Shown here: positions 23,216 to 31,361 of the stretch, piece by piece
Numbering within the stretch: position 1 is the stretch's first letter
Layout of the letters: each line of letters opens with the position of its first letter
Assembly (NCBI GenBank): GCA_902626585.1
Contig: CACOGA010000013.1
Location: 1-33,721, forward strand
Direction of reading: 5' to 3'
DNA: 33,721 bases
Origin: an uncultured Bacteroidota bacterium
Lineage (GTDB): Bacteria > Bacteroidota > Bacteroidia > Flavobacteriales > Flavobacteriaceae
Position numbers and translations under genes: made by a program
The notes under the pieces: generated by a model
Seen by the model: the letters and a program-made list of their open reading frames with translations, nothing else
Told to the model about the DNA's origin: nothing
The model's database searches: none

Positions 23216-25285
23216 ATGAAGAAAAATATAATTATATCAATACTAATACTTTTTGTTTTTAATCTGACCTTCGGACAGATAGACAGAACGAAACAACCTG
23301 ATTCAGGGCCTGATCCTGAGATTAAATTTGGTACACCAAAAACTTTTAAACTTAAGAATGGAATACAAGTTTTGGTAGTTGAAGATGATAAACTACCTGT
23401 CGTAACTTACAGCTTAAGAATAGATAGAAATCCCATTTTTGACGGTGAGAAAGTTGGGGTTTCAAGTATTTTGAGTGCTATGCTAGGAAACGGAACAACC
23501 TCAATTCCAAAGGATGATTTTAACGAGGAAGTCGAATTCCTTGGAGCATCTATTTCTGTAACATTTGGAGGAGGATCAGCTAATACGTTGACCAAAAATA
23601 ACGATAGAGTGTTAGAGCTCTGGTCAGATGCAATTATTAATCCTTTGTTAACTGAAGAAGAATTTGATAAAGAAAAGACTAAGTTATTAGAAAGCTTAAA
23701 ATCAGACGTAAATAATATTGATGCAATTTCATCAAGGGTAAGTTCTGCTCTTTCTTACGGAAAAAATCATCCGTATGGAGAGTTTACGACAGAACAAAGC
23801 CTTAAAAATGTAGAATTTAGTGATGTAATCGAATATCACAGTAAATATAATATTCCTAATAATGCATACATTGTAGTTGTAGGTGATGTTAAGGCTAAAG
23901 ATTTAAAGGCTATACTTAAAGAAAAGTTTGAACCCTGGAAAAAAGGAAAACTTCCTGTAAATCCTGAACCAATTTATACTGATAATGTTGGTTTAACAGA
24001 AGTGAATTTTATTGATGTTCCTTCTGCAACTCAATCAACTGTCATATTTACTAATAATACACCCTTAAAGCAAACCGACGAAGATTATTTTGCCGCTTTA
24101 TTAGCAAATCAAGTCCTTGGAGGTGGAAGTGAGGGGTATTTATTTAAAAATCTGAGAGATGATAATGGTTGGACATATGGAGCATATTCTGGACTTGGAT
24201 CGAATCGCTATGGTGTTTCAAGATTCACAGCTGAGGCAAAGGTGAGAAATTCCGTGACTGACAGCACAGTTACCGAAATTGTCAAAGAGGTTTCTAGAAT
24301 TAGAACTGAAAATGTAGACCCCCAAAGACTAAAAGATGTAAAAGCTGCATATTTAGGCAATTTCATTTTTTCAACAGAAAGAGCCGCAACTGTAGCAAGT
24401 TTTGCATTGGGGCAAAAATTAAATAATCTCCCTGATGATTATTACGAAACCTTTATTGAGAATATCAATAAAGTGACTGCTCAGGATTTAAAAAAGGCAG
24501 CGAATAAATATTTCAAACTAGGAAATATGAGGATAATTATTGTCGGAAGAGGAAGTGAGGTTGTATCTGGGCTTGAGGAAATTGGATTTCCGATAAACTA
24601 TTTTGATAAGTTCGCTAACCCGGTAGCTAAACCAATTTTTAATAAAGCCATTCCAGAGGGTTTAACAGCGCTGGACGTTGTCAATAATTATGTAATTAAA
24701 GTTGGGGGCAGAGAAAATCTTGAATCTATTCAAACACTAGTCATGAAAGCTGATGTTACAATTCCAGGTGCACCTTTTGTTCCCAAGGCAACAATGAGAC
24801 AGAAATTTCCAAATAAGTATTCTCAAAAAATCGAAGCTAACATGCAGGGTCAAAAAATGACACTAACAAAAACCACATTTGACGGAGAAAGAGGTTATAC
24901 GGAAATGCAGGGCCAAAGAGTTGAATTTGATGAAACACAATTAAATGAGAGTAAAAGTGTTAAAGGACTATTTTCTGAACTATACTACACTGCTGAGCAA
25001 CTTGAACTGGTAAGTATCAACTCAGTAAATTTTGAAGACGCGTATAAAATAAAAGTCACACAAGATGGAAAAGAATCACACAGATACTATTCTGTTGAAA
25101 CTGGTTTATTATTAAGTACAGAAGTAACTGACGATAATAATAATATAGTAACTACAAACTTTGGTGATTACAGATCGGTTAATAATATTATGTTGCCGTT
25201 TTTTATGGAATATCCAGCACAAAAACTTGAGTTTAAAACGACAGAATTTGAGCTAAATAAAGAAATAAAAGATTCTAGTTTTTAG
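23216..25285 (+). CDS. M16 family non-catalytic partner with a C-terminal LolA-like domain
   Basis: A start at 23216 (after the upstream stop) gives a clean signal peptide, MKKNIIISILILFVFNLTFG; the longer ATG at 23198 only adds residues overlapping the previous gene. Residues of about 45-480 are two M16 domains, but the zinc site is absent: where HxxEH is expected the sequence reads GVSSILSAML. An R/Y-type segment NLRDDNGWTYGAYSGLG, typical of the non-catalytic subunit, is present. The last 200 residues (from about ALDVVNNYVIKVGGRENLESIQ) form an extra beta-rich domain resembling LolA/LolB-type folds. It probably assembles with the preceding catalytic subunit in the periplasm. Confidence 0.9.
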   Translation: MKKNIIISILILFVFNLTFGQIDRTKQPDSGPDPEIKFGTPKTFKLKNGIQVLVVEDDKLPVVTYSLRIDRNPIFDGEKVGVSSILSAMLGNGTTSIPKDDFNEEVEFLGASISVTFGGGSANTLTKNNDRVLELWSDAIINPLLTEEEFDKEKTKLLESLKSDVNNIDAISSRVSSALSYGKNHPYGEFTTEQSLKNVEFSDVIEYHSKYNIPNNAYIVVVGDVKAKDLKAILKEKFEPWKKGKLPVNPEPIYTDNVGLTEVNFIDVPSATQSTVIFTNNTPLKQTDEDYFAALLANQVLGGGSEGYLFKNLRDDNGWTYGAYSGLGSNRYGVSRFTAEAKVRNSVTDSTVTEIVKEVSRIRTENVDPQRLKDVKAAYLGNFIFSTERAATVASFALGQKLNNLPDDYYETFIENINKVTAQDLKKAANKYFKLGNMRIIIVGRGSEVVSGLEEIGFPINYFDKFANPVAKPIFNKAIPEGLTALDVVNNYVIKVGGRENLESIQTLVMKADVTIPGAPFVPKATMRQKFPNKYSQKIEANMQGQKMTLTKTTFDGERGYTEMQGQRVEFDETQLNESKSVKGLFSELYYTAEQLELVSINSVNFEDAYKIKVTQDGKESHRYYSVETGLLLSTEVTDDNNNIVTTNFGDYRSVNNIMLPFFMEYPAQKLEFKTTEFELNKEIKDSSF

Positions 25286-26156
25286 AAGTACCTGTTTGTT
25301 TGTTTGTTAATATTACACCAAATACGATAATCAAGGTTGCGATAACCTGATAGATGGAAAATTTTTCTCCGTCAATTAGACCCCAAAAAATAGAAACAAT
25401 TAGCATCGAGTATGTAACAGAGGATGCAAAAACGGGGCTTGCAATTTTAATAAGTTTATTAAAAATAATTTTTGCTAGAGCAGTCCCAAACAGGGCTAAT
25501 ATGAACACATAAAATATTGAAACCTGGGTGCTTTCATTCTCTAAACTTTCGTACTTAAAATCCGAAAATAAAAAAACTAATATTGCAGGAATCACAATTG
25601 CTGTAAAATGACCAACTGTAATTGTTAAAGCAGAAAGATGCTGAAGATATTTTTTTATAATATTAACATTTAACGCATAAAGGAAAGAACACAGAATAAC
25701 TAATCCAGCATAATTATAATTTTGATCAGGATTAAGCTTTAAACCTGATGTAATTAAAAGATAAGTCCCGAAAAAACCAATAAGAACACCTATTATCTGC
25801 CTTTTAGTAGATTCAATTTTAAAAATAATCATTCCTAAAATTAGTGTGTTCAAAGGAACAATCGAGTTAATAATTGATGCAACAGAACTATCTATTTCCT
25901 TTTCAGCAAAAGCAAAAAGAAAAGCGGGGAAAAAACTTCCTAAAAATGCTGAGATGGTAATCCATTTCCATTCTAATTTTTTTATTGTAAATATTTTCTT
26001 CCATGCGATAAAAAAAATAATTACTGATGAAAAGATTATTCTGAGTGAACCCAATTGCGAAGCTTCAAGACCGACTAAAGCCTTTTTGATCAGTATAAAA
26101 GAGCTTCCCCAAATCAGTGAGAGTAGGATCAAATAAAACCACTTATTATTCTTCAT
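25275..26156 (-). CDS. EamA/DMT-superfamily permease
   Basis: A 293-residue protein with about ten hydrophobic helices arranged as two EamA repeats. The first repeat has LIWGSSFILIKKALVGLEASQLGSLRI near the N-terminus. The second has a similar FGTALAKIIFNKLIKIASPVFASSVTY stretch and the GLIDGEKFSIYQVIATLIIVFGVIL ending. These proteins export metabolites; the substrate cannot be told. It overlaps the gldD stop by 4 bases at its start and the M16 partner by 11 bases at its end. Confidence 0.92.
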   Translation of the reverse strand: MKNNKWFYLILLSLIWGSSFILIKKALVGLEASQLGSLRIIFSSVIIFFIAWKKIFTIKKLEWKWITISAFLGSFFPAFLFAFAEKEIDSSVASIINSIVPLNTLILGMIIFKIESTKRQIIGVLIGFFGTYLLITSGLKLNPDQNYNYAGLVILCSFLYALNVNIIKKYLQHLSALTITVGHFTAIVIPAILVFLFSDFKYESLENESTQVSIFYVFILALFGTALAKIIFNKLIKIASPVFASSVTYSMLIVSIFWGLIDGEKFSIYQVIATLIIVFGVILTNKQTGTSKN

Positions 26157-26725
26157 TTAGATCTCCAATTTAGGGATTCAACTAAGATAAAAATATCATT
26201 TTTTACATATTGAATCGAGGGAAAAATCGAATCATAATTGGATTTAAATTTTAAATTTAACGAGCCTTTAATAAAATTAGAAGTACTATCTGTTATATAA
26301 AATTGAATAGGTGAGGCAACACCTCCACTTATCTCATAAATTTTTGAAAATACCATGTTATTTAAATCTTCATATTCTCTCATAAGTACACCGTTTGATT
26401 TTTTTGAATGAGTATCTAATAAAAGAGAAAAGTCACTAAAATTATCATCAAAATCTTGAGAGTTATTTAATTTTTGAATAGATAAATCAACAGAGAAATT
26501 AATTTTTGGATATGTTAAAGAGAGTTGATTAGAATTCTCTGTTTTTATTTCTACGGCACTTGCATTATAATAAAAGTCGATGGGGTGAGCTGTATCTTTA
26601 AAAGCAAAATACTTTGGTTCTGGGAACTCGATTCTTAAAAATGCTGTTTGTTTTGGTAAATTTGAATCAGAACACGTACAAAGCAAAATAGAAAAAACAA
26701 CTAGCAAACTAATTATTTTATTCAT
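26153..26725 (-). CDS. gldD: Gliding motility lipoprotein GldD
   Basis: A 190-residue lipoprotein with a signal segment and lipobox LLCTC. The conserved opening of the mature part, FLRIEFPEPKYFAFKD, followed by YPKINFSVDLSIQKL, GGVASPIQFYITDST..F..GSLNLKF and the YVKNDIFILVESLNWR end, matches GldD. GldD is required for gliding in Flavobacterium johnsoniae and is also kept in many non-gliding relatives. The position behind mutY and ssb is the conserved flavobacterial location. The gene that normally lies between ssb and gldD, gldE, is missing. Confidence 0.88.
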   Translation of the reverse strand: MNKIISLLVVFSILLCTCSDSNLPKQTAFLRIEFPEPKYFAFKDTAHPIDFYYNASAVEIKTENSNQLSLTYPKINFSVDLSIQKLNNSQDFDDNFSDFSLLLDTHSKKSNGVLMREYEDLNNMVFSKIYEISGGVASPIQFYITDSTSNFIKGSLNLKFKSNYDSIFPSIQYVKNDIFILVESLNWRSK

Positions 26726-26771
26726 TATTAAGTTAAGTATTTAGTGAGACATAGGAGATTAATTTACTTAC

Positions 26772-27212
26772 CTAAAATGGCAAGTCATCTGATTCATTAA
26801 CCGAATCAGTAATATTTTCCTCAACTTTGGATTCCGGAACCGACTTTGAGTTTTCTTGCTGATTTGGAATATCATTTTTATTAGATAAAAAGGTGAATTC
26901 AGTACAATTAATTTCAGTAGAATATCGATCATTTCCTTTATCATCCTGCCATTTTCTTGTTTTAATTCTTCCCTCGATATATACTTTATCTCCTTTTGAA
27001 AGATATTTCTCGCAAATCTCAGCCGCTTTATTCCTTAATACTACATTATGCCACTCAGTATTTGAAACTTTTTCGTTTGTTTGTTTGTTCAAATATGTTT
27101 CGTTTGTGGCTAGTGGGAACCTACCAACACAACCTCCATCTTCAAAACGATGAATTTTTACCTCATCTCCGAGGTGACCTATTAACATAACTTTATTTAG
27201 AGTACCAGACAT
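26772..27212 (-). CDS. ssb: Single-stranded DNA-binding protein
   Basis: Residues 1-105 form the SSB OB-fold: MSGTLNKVMLIGHLGDEVKIHRFEDG, then NTEWHNVVLRNKAAEICEKYLSKGDKVYIEGRIKTRKWQD and YSTEINCTEFTFL. A disordered Gln/Ser/Glu linker leads to the acidic tip DDLPF, the docking site for replication and repair partners. It follows mutY by 14 bases, a conserved pair in Flavobacteriia. Confidence 0.97.
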   Translation of the reverse strand: MSGTLNKVMLIGHLGDEVKIHRFEDGGCVGRFPLATNETYLNKQTNEKVSNTEWHNVVLRNKAAEICEKYLSKGDKVYIEGRIKTRKWQDDKGNDRYSTEINCTEFTFLSNKNDIPNQQENSKSVPESKVEENITDSVNESDDLPF

Positions 27213-27226
27213 AATATTATTTTTAT

Positions 27227-28288
27227 CTAATTTACCATTTTAACTTCAGATGAAACAAATATACTTCTATATTTTTCGGTAAACTTATGCATTAATTTTG
27301 ACATTGGATAATCCTCAAGTATTGTAGTAAATTGACCCTCTTTGGTATCAATTTTTTCAGTTGTAAACCAAAAAGTAGATTTAATCAAAATGTGAGATAA
27401 CTTATGTTGGATATATTCGCTGTTTATCATTTTAAGATTTAAAGATTCTAAATTATATTTATCCTTAAAGAATTTTGTTATTTCTCTTTTATTCTTTTTA
27501 GTGCTTGAAACATTAACCGGAAATTGATATAAATTTTTCCAAAGACCTTCATCTATTCTTTCAATCAATAAGTGATCATTATTGTTGACAACCAAATATT
27601 CAAAATACAATGTCTTAATCTTGATCTTATTTGCCTTCACTGGTAGCAAATCTACCATCTCATTTTTGAAAGCAATACATTTTTTTGAAATCATACAACT
27701 TGAGCAAGATGGATTTTTAGGCTTACAGACCATAGAGCCAAAGTCCATTAAACCCTGATTATAGTCCCCATATCTGTTACTGGGCATTAACTCAGATGCT
27801 TTTTCTCTGAAAACTTTTCTAGAATTATTTACATCAATTGGGTCTTTAATTTCAAAAATTCGAGAAATAATTCTAAAAACATTTCCATCTAATACGGGAT
27901 TCTTTTTTTCAAAACATATTGATGAAATAGCACTTGCTGTGTAGTCTCCAATTCCTTTTAGTTTGATAAGCCCATGATAGGATTCAGGGAATTTAGAATC
28001 TAACTCATAAAATATATGTTTAGCTGTGTGATGTAAGTTCCTAGCTCTTGAATAATAGCCAAGGCCCTGCCATAATAATAAAACTTCTTTTTCTTCAGAG
28101 GTAGCTAGGGATTTTAAATTTGGAAATTTGGAAATAAACCTGTTGTAATAGTAAATCCCTTGTTCCATTCTGGTTTGCTGAAGTATAATTTCAGAAATCC
28201 ATATGTTATATGGGTTTTTTGTTTTTCTCCACGGTAGATCTCTTTTATTTATGTCATACCATTTTAAAATTGACTTGTGAAGTTTCAT
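27227..28288 (-). CDS. mutY: A/G-specific adenine glycosylase
   Basis: MutY removes adenine mispaired with 8-oxoguanine. The catalytic block ISEIILQQTRMEQGIYYYNRF (about residues 31-51) holds the active Glu. The helix-hairpin-helix LKGIGDYTASAI is followed by VLDGNVFRI, holding the catalytic Asp. A 4Fe-4S loop has the spacing C-x6-C-x2-C-x5-C (CKPKNPSCSSCMISKKC). The C-terminal NUDIX-like domain that recognises 8-oxoG follows, with QHKLSHILI. Length of 353 residues is normal. First gene of mutY-ssb-gldD-permease. Confidence 0.97.
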   Translation of the reverse strand: MKLHKSILKWYDINKRDLPWRKTKNPYNIWISEIILQQTRMEQGIYYYNRFISKFPNLKSLATSEEKEVLLLWQGLGYYSRARNLHHTAKHIFYELDSKFPESYHGLIKLKGIGDYTASAISSICFEKKNPVLDGNVFRIISRIFEIKDPIDVNNSRKVFREKASELMPSNRYGDYNQGLMDFGSMVCKPKNPSCSSCMISKKCIAFKNEMVDLLPVKANKIKIKTLYFEYLVVNNNDHLLIERIDEGLWKNLYQFPVNVSSTKKNKREITKFFKDKYNLESLNLKMINSEYIQHKLSHILIKSTFWFTTEKIDTKEGQFTTILEDYPMSKLMHKFTEKYRSIFVSSEVKMVN

Positions 28289-28372
28289 ACAAATAATTAT
28301 GATTAGTAAAGTTAATCTTTAGAACTAATAAATTAAATTATAAAGCAATTAAATATTGAAGTAAAAAATATA

Positions 28373-28380
28373 TATATTTG
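28373..28380 (+). promoter_or_regulatory. Candidate -7 element for the HU gene
   Basis: TATATTTG, a full TAnnTTTG match, 40 bases before the ATG at 28420. A TTG 14 bases upstream is closer than the usual 19-21 spacing. Confidence 0.45.
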
Positions 28381-28419
28381 CAGCCATTGTTGAATTATTA
28401 ATGATAAAAAAATTGATTT

Positions 28420-28710
28420 ATGACAAAGGCTGAAATTGTTGCTAATATTTCTGATAAATTAGGAATTGAAAAAGTAGATGTTCAACTTACAGTTGAATCA
28501 CTTATGAAAGAAATTATTGATTCATTAGAAAATGGTGAAAATGTATATCTAAGGGGTTTTGGAAGTTTTATCGTAAAGAAAAGAGCTGAAAAGACAGCCA
28601 GAAACATAAAAAAAAATACAACCATAAAGATACCTGCACACAATATTCCAGCTTTCAAACCATCAAAGTTTTTTGTTGATGGTGTCAAAACAAAATTAAA
28701 AATTAACTAA
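28420..28710 (+). CDS. HU-family DNA-binding protein
   Basis: A 96-residue protein of the HU/IHF family: MTKAEIVANISDKLGIEKVDVQ opens the helical dimerisation half, and ENVYLRGFGSFIVKKRAEKTARN is the family signature leading into the DNA-wrapping arm. The arm has the Ile-Pro-Ala tip (KIPAHNIPAFKPSKFF). It compacts and bends DNA as a dimer. It is divergent from mutY and followed 10 bases later by the 30-residue basic ORF. Confidence 0.96.
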   Translation: MTKAEIVANISDKLGIEKVDVQLTVESLMKEIIDSLENGENVYLRGFGSFIVKKRAEKTARNIKKNTTIKIPAHNIPAFKPSKFFVDGVKTKLKIN

Positions 28711-28720
28711 AATATTACTT

Positions 28721-28813
28721 ATGCCTAGCGGAAAAAAACGTAAAAGACACAAAGTAGCTACTCATAAGAGAAAGAAAAGACGTAGAGCTAATCGTCACAA
28801 GAAGAAAGATTAA
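28721..28813 (+). CDS. 30-residue strongly basic protein (COX24/AURKAIP1-like, probable ribosome-associated)
   Basis: ATG at 28721 opens a 30-codon frame ending in TAA at 28811-28813. The product starts MPSGKKRKRHKVATHKRKKR and ends NRHKKKD: about two thirds of its residues are Lys, Arg or His. The pattern GKKRKRHK.ATHKRKKRRR matches short proteins annotated in Flavobacteriia as AURKAIP1/COX24-domain (DUF1713) proteins, the family of mitochondrial small-subunit protein mS38. A ribosomal role is therefore inferred. Its fixed place between HU and RNase E/G supports a real gene. It is short enough to be missed by gene callers. Confidence 0.82.
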   Translation: MPSGKKRKRHKVATHKRKKRRRANRHKKKD

Positions 28814-28956
28814 ATTCAAATCTATTTCTTGATTATTACTAATATCAACTTAAGTTCTTTGAAATATATTCATTAGTACGTTGTAATAATTGCTTTTACA
28901 ATAGATGAATAATCGAAAACAAATATTAATCAGCATTAATGCAAAAAATTAATAAA

Positions 28957-30498
28957 ATGAATAAAGAATTGCTTATTCGTTCAAGTTCAAACAATGTTGA
29001 TTTTGCCTTACTCAAAGACGGAAAACTTATAGAATTTCATAAAGATAACGACAATACAAAATTTTTAGTTGGTGATATCTATCTTGCAAAAATTAGAAAA
29101 ACAATGCCTGCGCTTAATGCAGCTTTTGTTAATGTAGGATATAAAAAAGATGCGTTCTTGCATTATCACGACTTAGGTCCTAAGGTTTCTACCTTACAAA
29201 AGTTTATTAAAGGGATAAGCACAGGACGAATCAAAAATTTCTCTTTAAATAATTACAAGTTTGAGGAAGAGATAGATAAAAATGGTGCAATTGCAGATGT
29301 TCTGAGCCCAAATCAATCTGTTTTAATTCAAATTGTAAAAGAGCCTATTTCCACTAAAGGACCAAGAGTAACTTCTGAGCTGTCAATAGCCGGAAGATTT
29401 TTAGTTCTTGTTCCATTTTCTACAAGAATTTCTATATCTCAGAAAATTGAAGATCAAAAGGAAAAAGACAGATTAAGGAGGTTGGTCAAAAGTATTACAC
29501 CTAAAGGATTTGGTGTTATTGTTAGAACCGTAGCAAAAGGCAAAAAAGTTGCTGAACTTGACAGAGATTTACAAAATCTTTATGGCAGATGGATTGCAAT
29601 GTGCAAAAAAATTAGGAACGCAAATGTACCGAGTAAAGTTATGGATGAAATGAATGTTTCATCTAAAATTTTAAGAGATTTATTCGATGAAACTTTTACG
29701 TCAATCCTAGTTAATGATGAAGCATTACAAATCCAGATTAAAGATTACGTACAAAAAATCGCACCAAAAAAGGAGTCGATTGTAAAGCTATATAATTCAA
29801 AAGTCCCGATTTTTGAAAAATTTGGGATTGAAAGACAAATTAAAACCTCATTTGGTAAAAATGTTTCAATGACAAAAGGATCTTATCTCGTTATTGAGCA
29901 TACTGAGGCTTTACATGTCATAGATGTAAATAGTGGAAACAGATCATCTTCTGCCAAAAATCAAGAAGAATCAGCATTAGAGGTTAACCTAATTGCTGCC
30001 ACCGAGATTGCAAGACAACTTCGTCTAAGAGATATGGGTGGTATCATTGTAGTTGATTTTATTGATCAAAATAAGGCAGATAACAGAAGAAAGCTTTTTA
30101 ATCATCTCAAGACTGAGATGAAAGAAGATCGAGCTAAACATAAAATTCTTCCACCTAGTAAATTTGGGTTAATTCAAATTACTAGACAAAGGGTTAGACC
30201 CGAAATGAATATTAAAACTAGAGAAGAAAACCCTAGTGGTAATGAAGGTAATGAAGTTGAAGCTCCTATTGTACTAATTGATAAGATATCTGAAGAAATC
30301 GATAGGCTTGTAAACAAAGGTGATAATAGTATAAATTTAAATATACACCCCTTTATTGCAGCTTATTTAGAAAAAGGATATCCTTCAGTGCGACTTAAAT
30401 GGTACTTTAAGCACAAAAAATGGATAAAAATTATTCCAAGAGATGCTTACAAATATCTTGAATACCGATTTTTAGATGAAAACGGTAATTCTATTTAA
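28957..30498 (+). CDS. rng: Ribonuclease E/G family endoribonuclease
   Basis: Single-strand endoribonuclease for mRNA decay and rRNA maturation. MNKELLIRSSSNNVDFALLKDGKLIEFH is followed by an S1 RNA-binding domain (GDIYLAKIRKTMPALNAAFVNVGYKKDAFLHYHDL). Catalytic Asp residues are in VIDVNSG (near residue 323) and VVDFID (near 367). The Zn-link CPxCxGxG that joins E. coli RNase E dimers is absent: after QITRQRVRPEMN the sequence reads EENPSGNEGNEVE, with no cysteine. ATG at 28957 is chosen because homologues begin MNKEL; an in-frame ATG at 28939 adds six residues. A strong terminator follows the stop. Confidence 0.95.
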   Translation: MNKELLIRSSSNNVDFALLKDGKLIEFHKDNDNTKFLVGDIYLAKIRKTMPALNAAFVNVGYKKDAFLHYHDLGPKVSTLQKFIKGISTGRIKNFSLNNYKFEEEIDKNGAIADVLSPNQSVLIQIVKEPISTKGPRVTSELSIAGRFLVLVPFSTRISISQKIEDQKEKDRLRRLVKSITPKGFGVIVRTVAKGKKVAELDRDLQNLYGRWIAMCKKIRNANVPSKVMDEMNVSSKILRDLFDETFTSILVNDEALQIQIKDYVQKIAPKKESIVKLYNSKVPIFEKFGIERQIKTSFGKNVSMTKGSYLVIEHTEALHVIDVNSGNRSSSAKNQEESALEVNLIAATEIARQLRLRDMGGIIVVDFIDQNKADNRRKLFNHLKTEMKEDRAKHKILPPSKFGLIQITRQRVRPEMNIKTREENPSGNEGNEVEAPIVLIDKISEEIDRLVNKGDNSINLNIHPFIAAYLEKGYPSVRLKWYFKHKKWIKIIPRDAYKYLEYRFLDENGNSI

Positions 30499-30532
30499 AA
30501 AAAACCCCATCAAATTGATGGGGTTTTTTTTT
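30497..30532. terminator. Bidirectional terminator between RNase E/G and xth
   Basis: CCCCATCAA (30505-30513) and TTGATGGGG (30515-30523) pair perfectly. A run of A on the left and T9 on the right give a T-tract in both directions. It serves two convergent genes; the xth stop codon at 30531-30533 lies inside its edge. Confidence 0.95.
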
Positions 30533-31295
30533 AAATTTTTAAATCTATTGAAATTGGACAGTGATCACTGTGAACAATGTCTTTAAGGATTTTTGCATCT
30601 TTTAATTTTTCTTTTGTATTAGAGGAAATCATTATATAATCAATTCTCCAACCCTTATTATTTGCTCTTGCATTGGCTCGATATGTCCACCAACTATACT
30701 GATGTGGACTAGAATTATATTCTCTAAATGAATCGATAAACCCTGAATCAATGAATTTTTGTAACCACTCTCTTTCAACAGGTAAAAATCCTGAAACATT
30801 TTTATTTCTAATCGGGTCATGAATATCAATCTCTTTATGACATATATTATAATCCCCAGCGATTATTAAATTTTTAATCCTGCCATTTAAATCTTTAATG
30901 TAAGTCAAAAAATCATCCATATAATTTAGCTTAAATTCTAACCTGTCTAGATTTGTTCCAGACGGAAGATATAAGCTCATGACAGAGAATTCTTCAAAAT
31001 CTAATCTGAGATTTCTTCCCTCAAAGTCCATATACGAAATACCAGTTCCATATTCAACATGTTTAGGCTCATGTTTTGATAAAATAGCTACACCGCTATA
31101 ACCTTTTTTTTGAGCACTGAACCAATAGTTGTACTTGAACCCAATTGATTCAAATTCAGAAATATTTATTTGTTCTTCAAGAGCTTTAATTTCCTGAAAA
31201 CATATTATATCTGGGTTCTCTTTAATTAACCAATTAATTAAACCCTTGTTCATTGCTGCTCTGATACCATTTACATTATATGAAATAACTTTCAT
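30531..31295 (-). CDS. xth: Exodeoxyribonuclease III / AP endonuclease
   Basis: Base-excision repair enzyme of the exonuclease-endonuclease-phosphatase fold. Motifs in order are SYNVNGIRAA near the N-terminus, CFQEIKA with the metal-binding Glu (about residues 32-38), the segment GYSGVAILSK, SLYLPSG, GDYNICHKEIDIHDP with catalytic Asp and Asn, WRIDYIMIS and the C-terminal HSDHCPI with the catalytic His. Length of 254 residues is typical. It is divergent from the large exported protein. Confidence 0.96.
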   Translation of the reverse strand: MKVISYNVNGIRAAMNKGLINWLIKENPDIICFQEIKALEEQINISEFESIGFKYNYWFSAQKKGYSGVAILSKHEPKHVEYGTGISYMDFEGRNLRLDFEEFSVMSLYLPSGTNLDRLEFKLNYMDDFLTYIKDLNGRIKNLIIAGDYNICHKEIDIHDPIRNKNVSGFLPVEREWLQKFIDSGFIDSFREYNSSPHQYSWWTYRANARANNKGWRIDYIMISSNTKEKLKDAKILKDIVHSDHCPISIDLKI

Positions 31296-31361
31296 ACCTC
31301 AGAAAATTTATATCATAAAGATGATAAAATATTTTCTATTATTTTTAGTTTATTCTATAAT

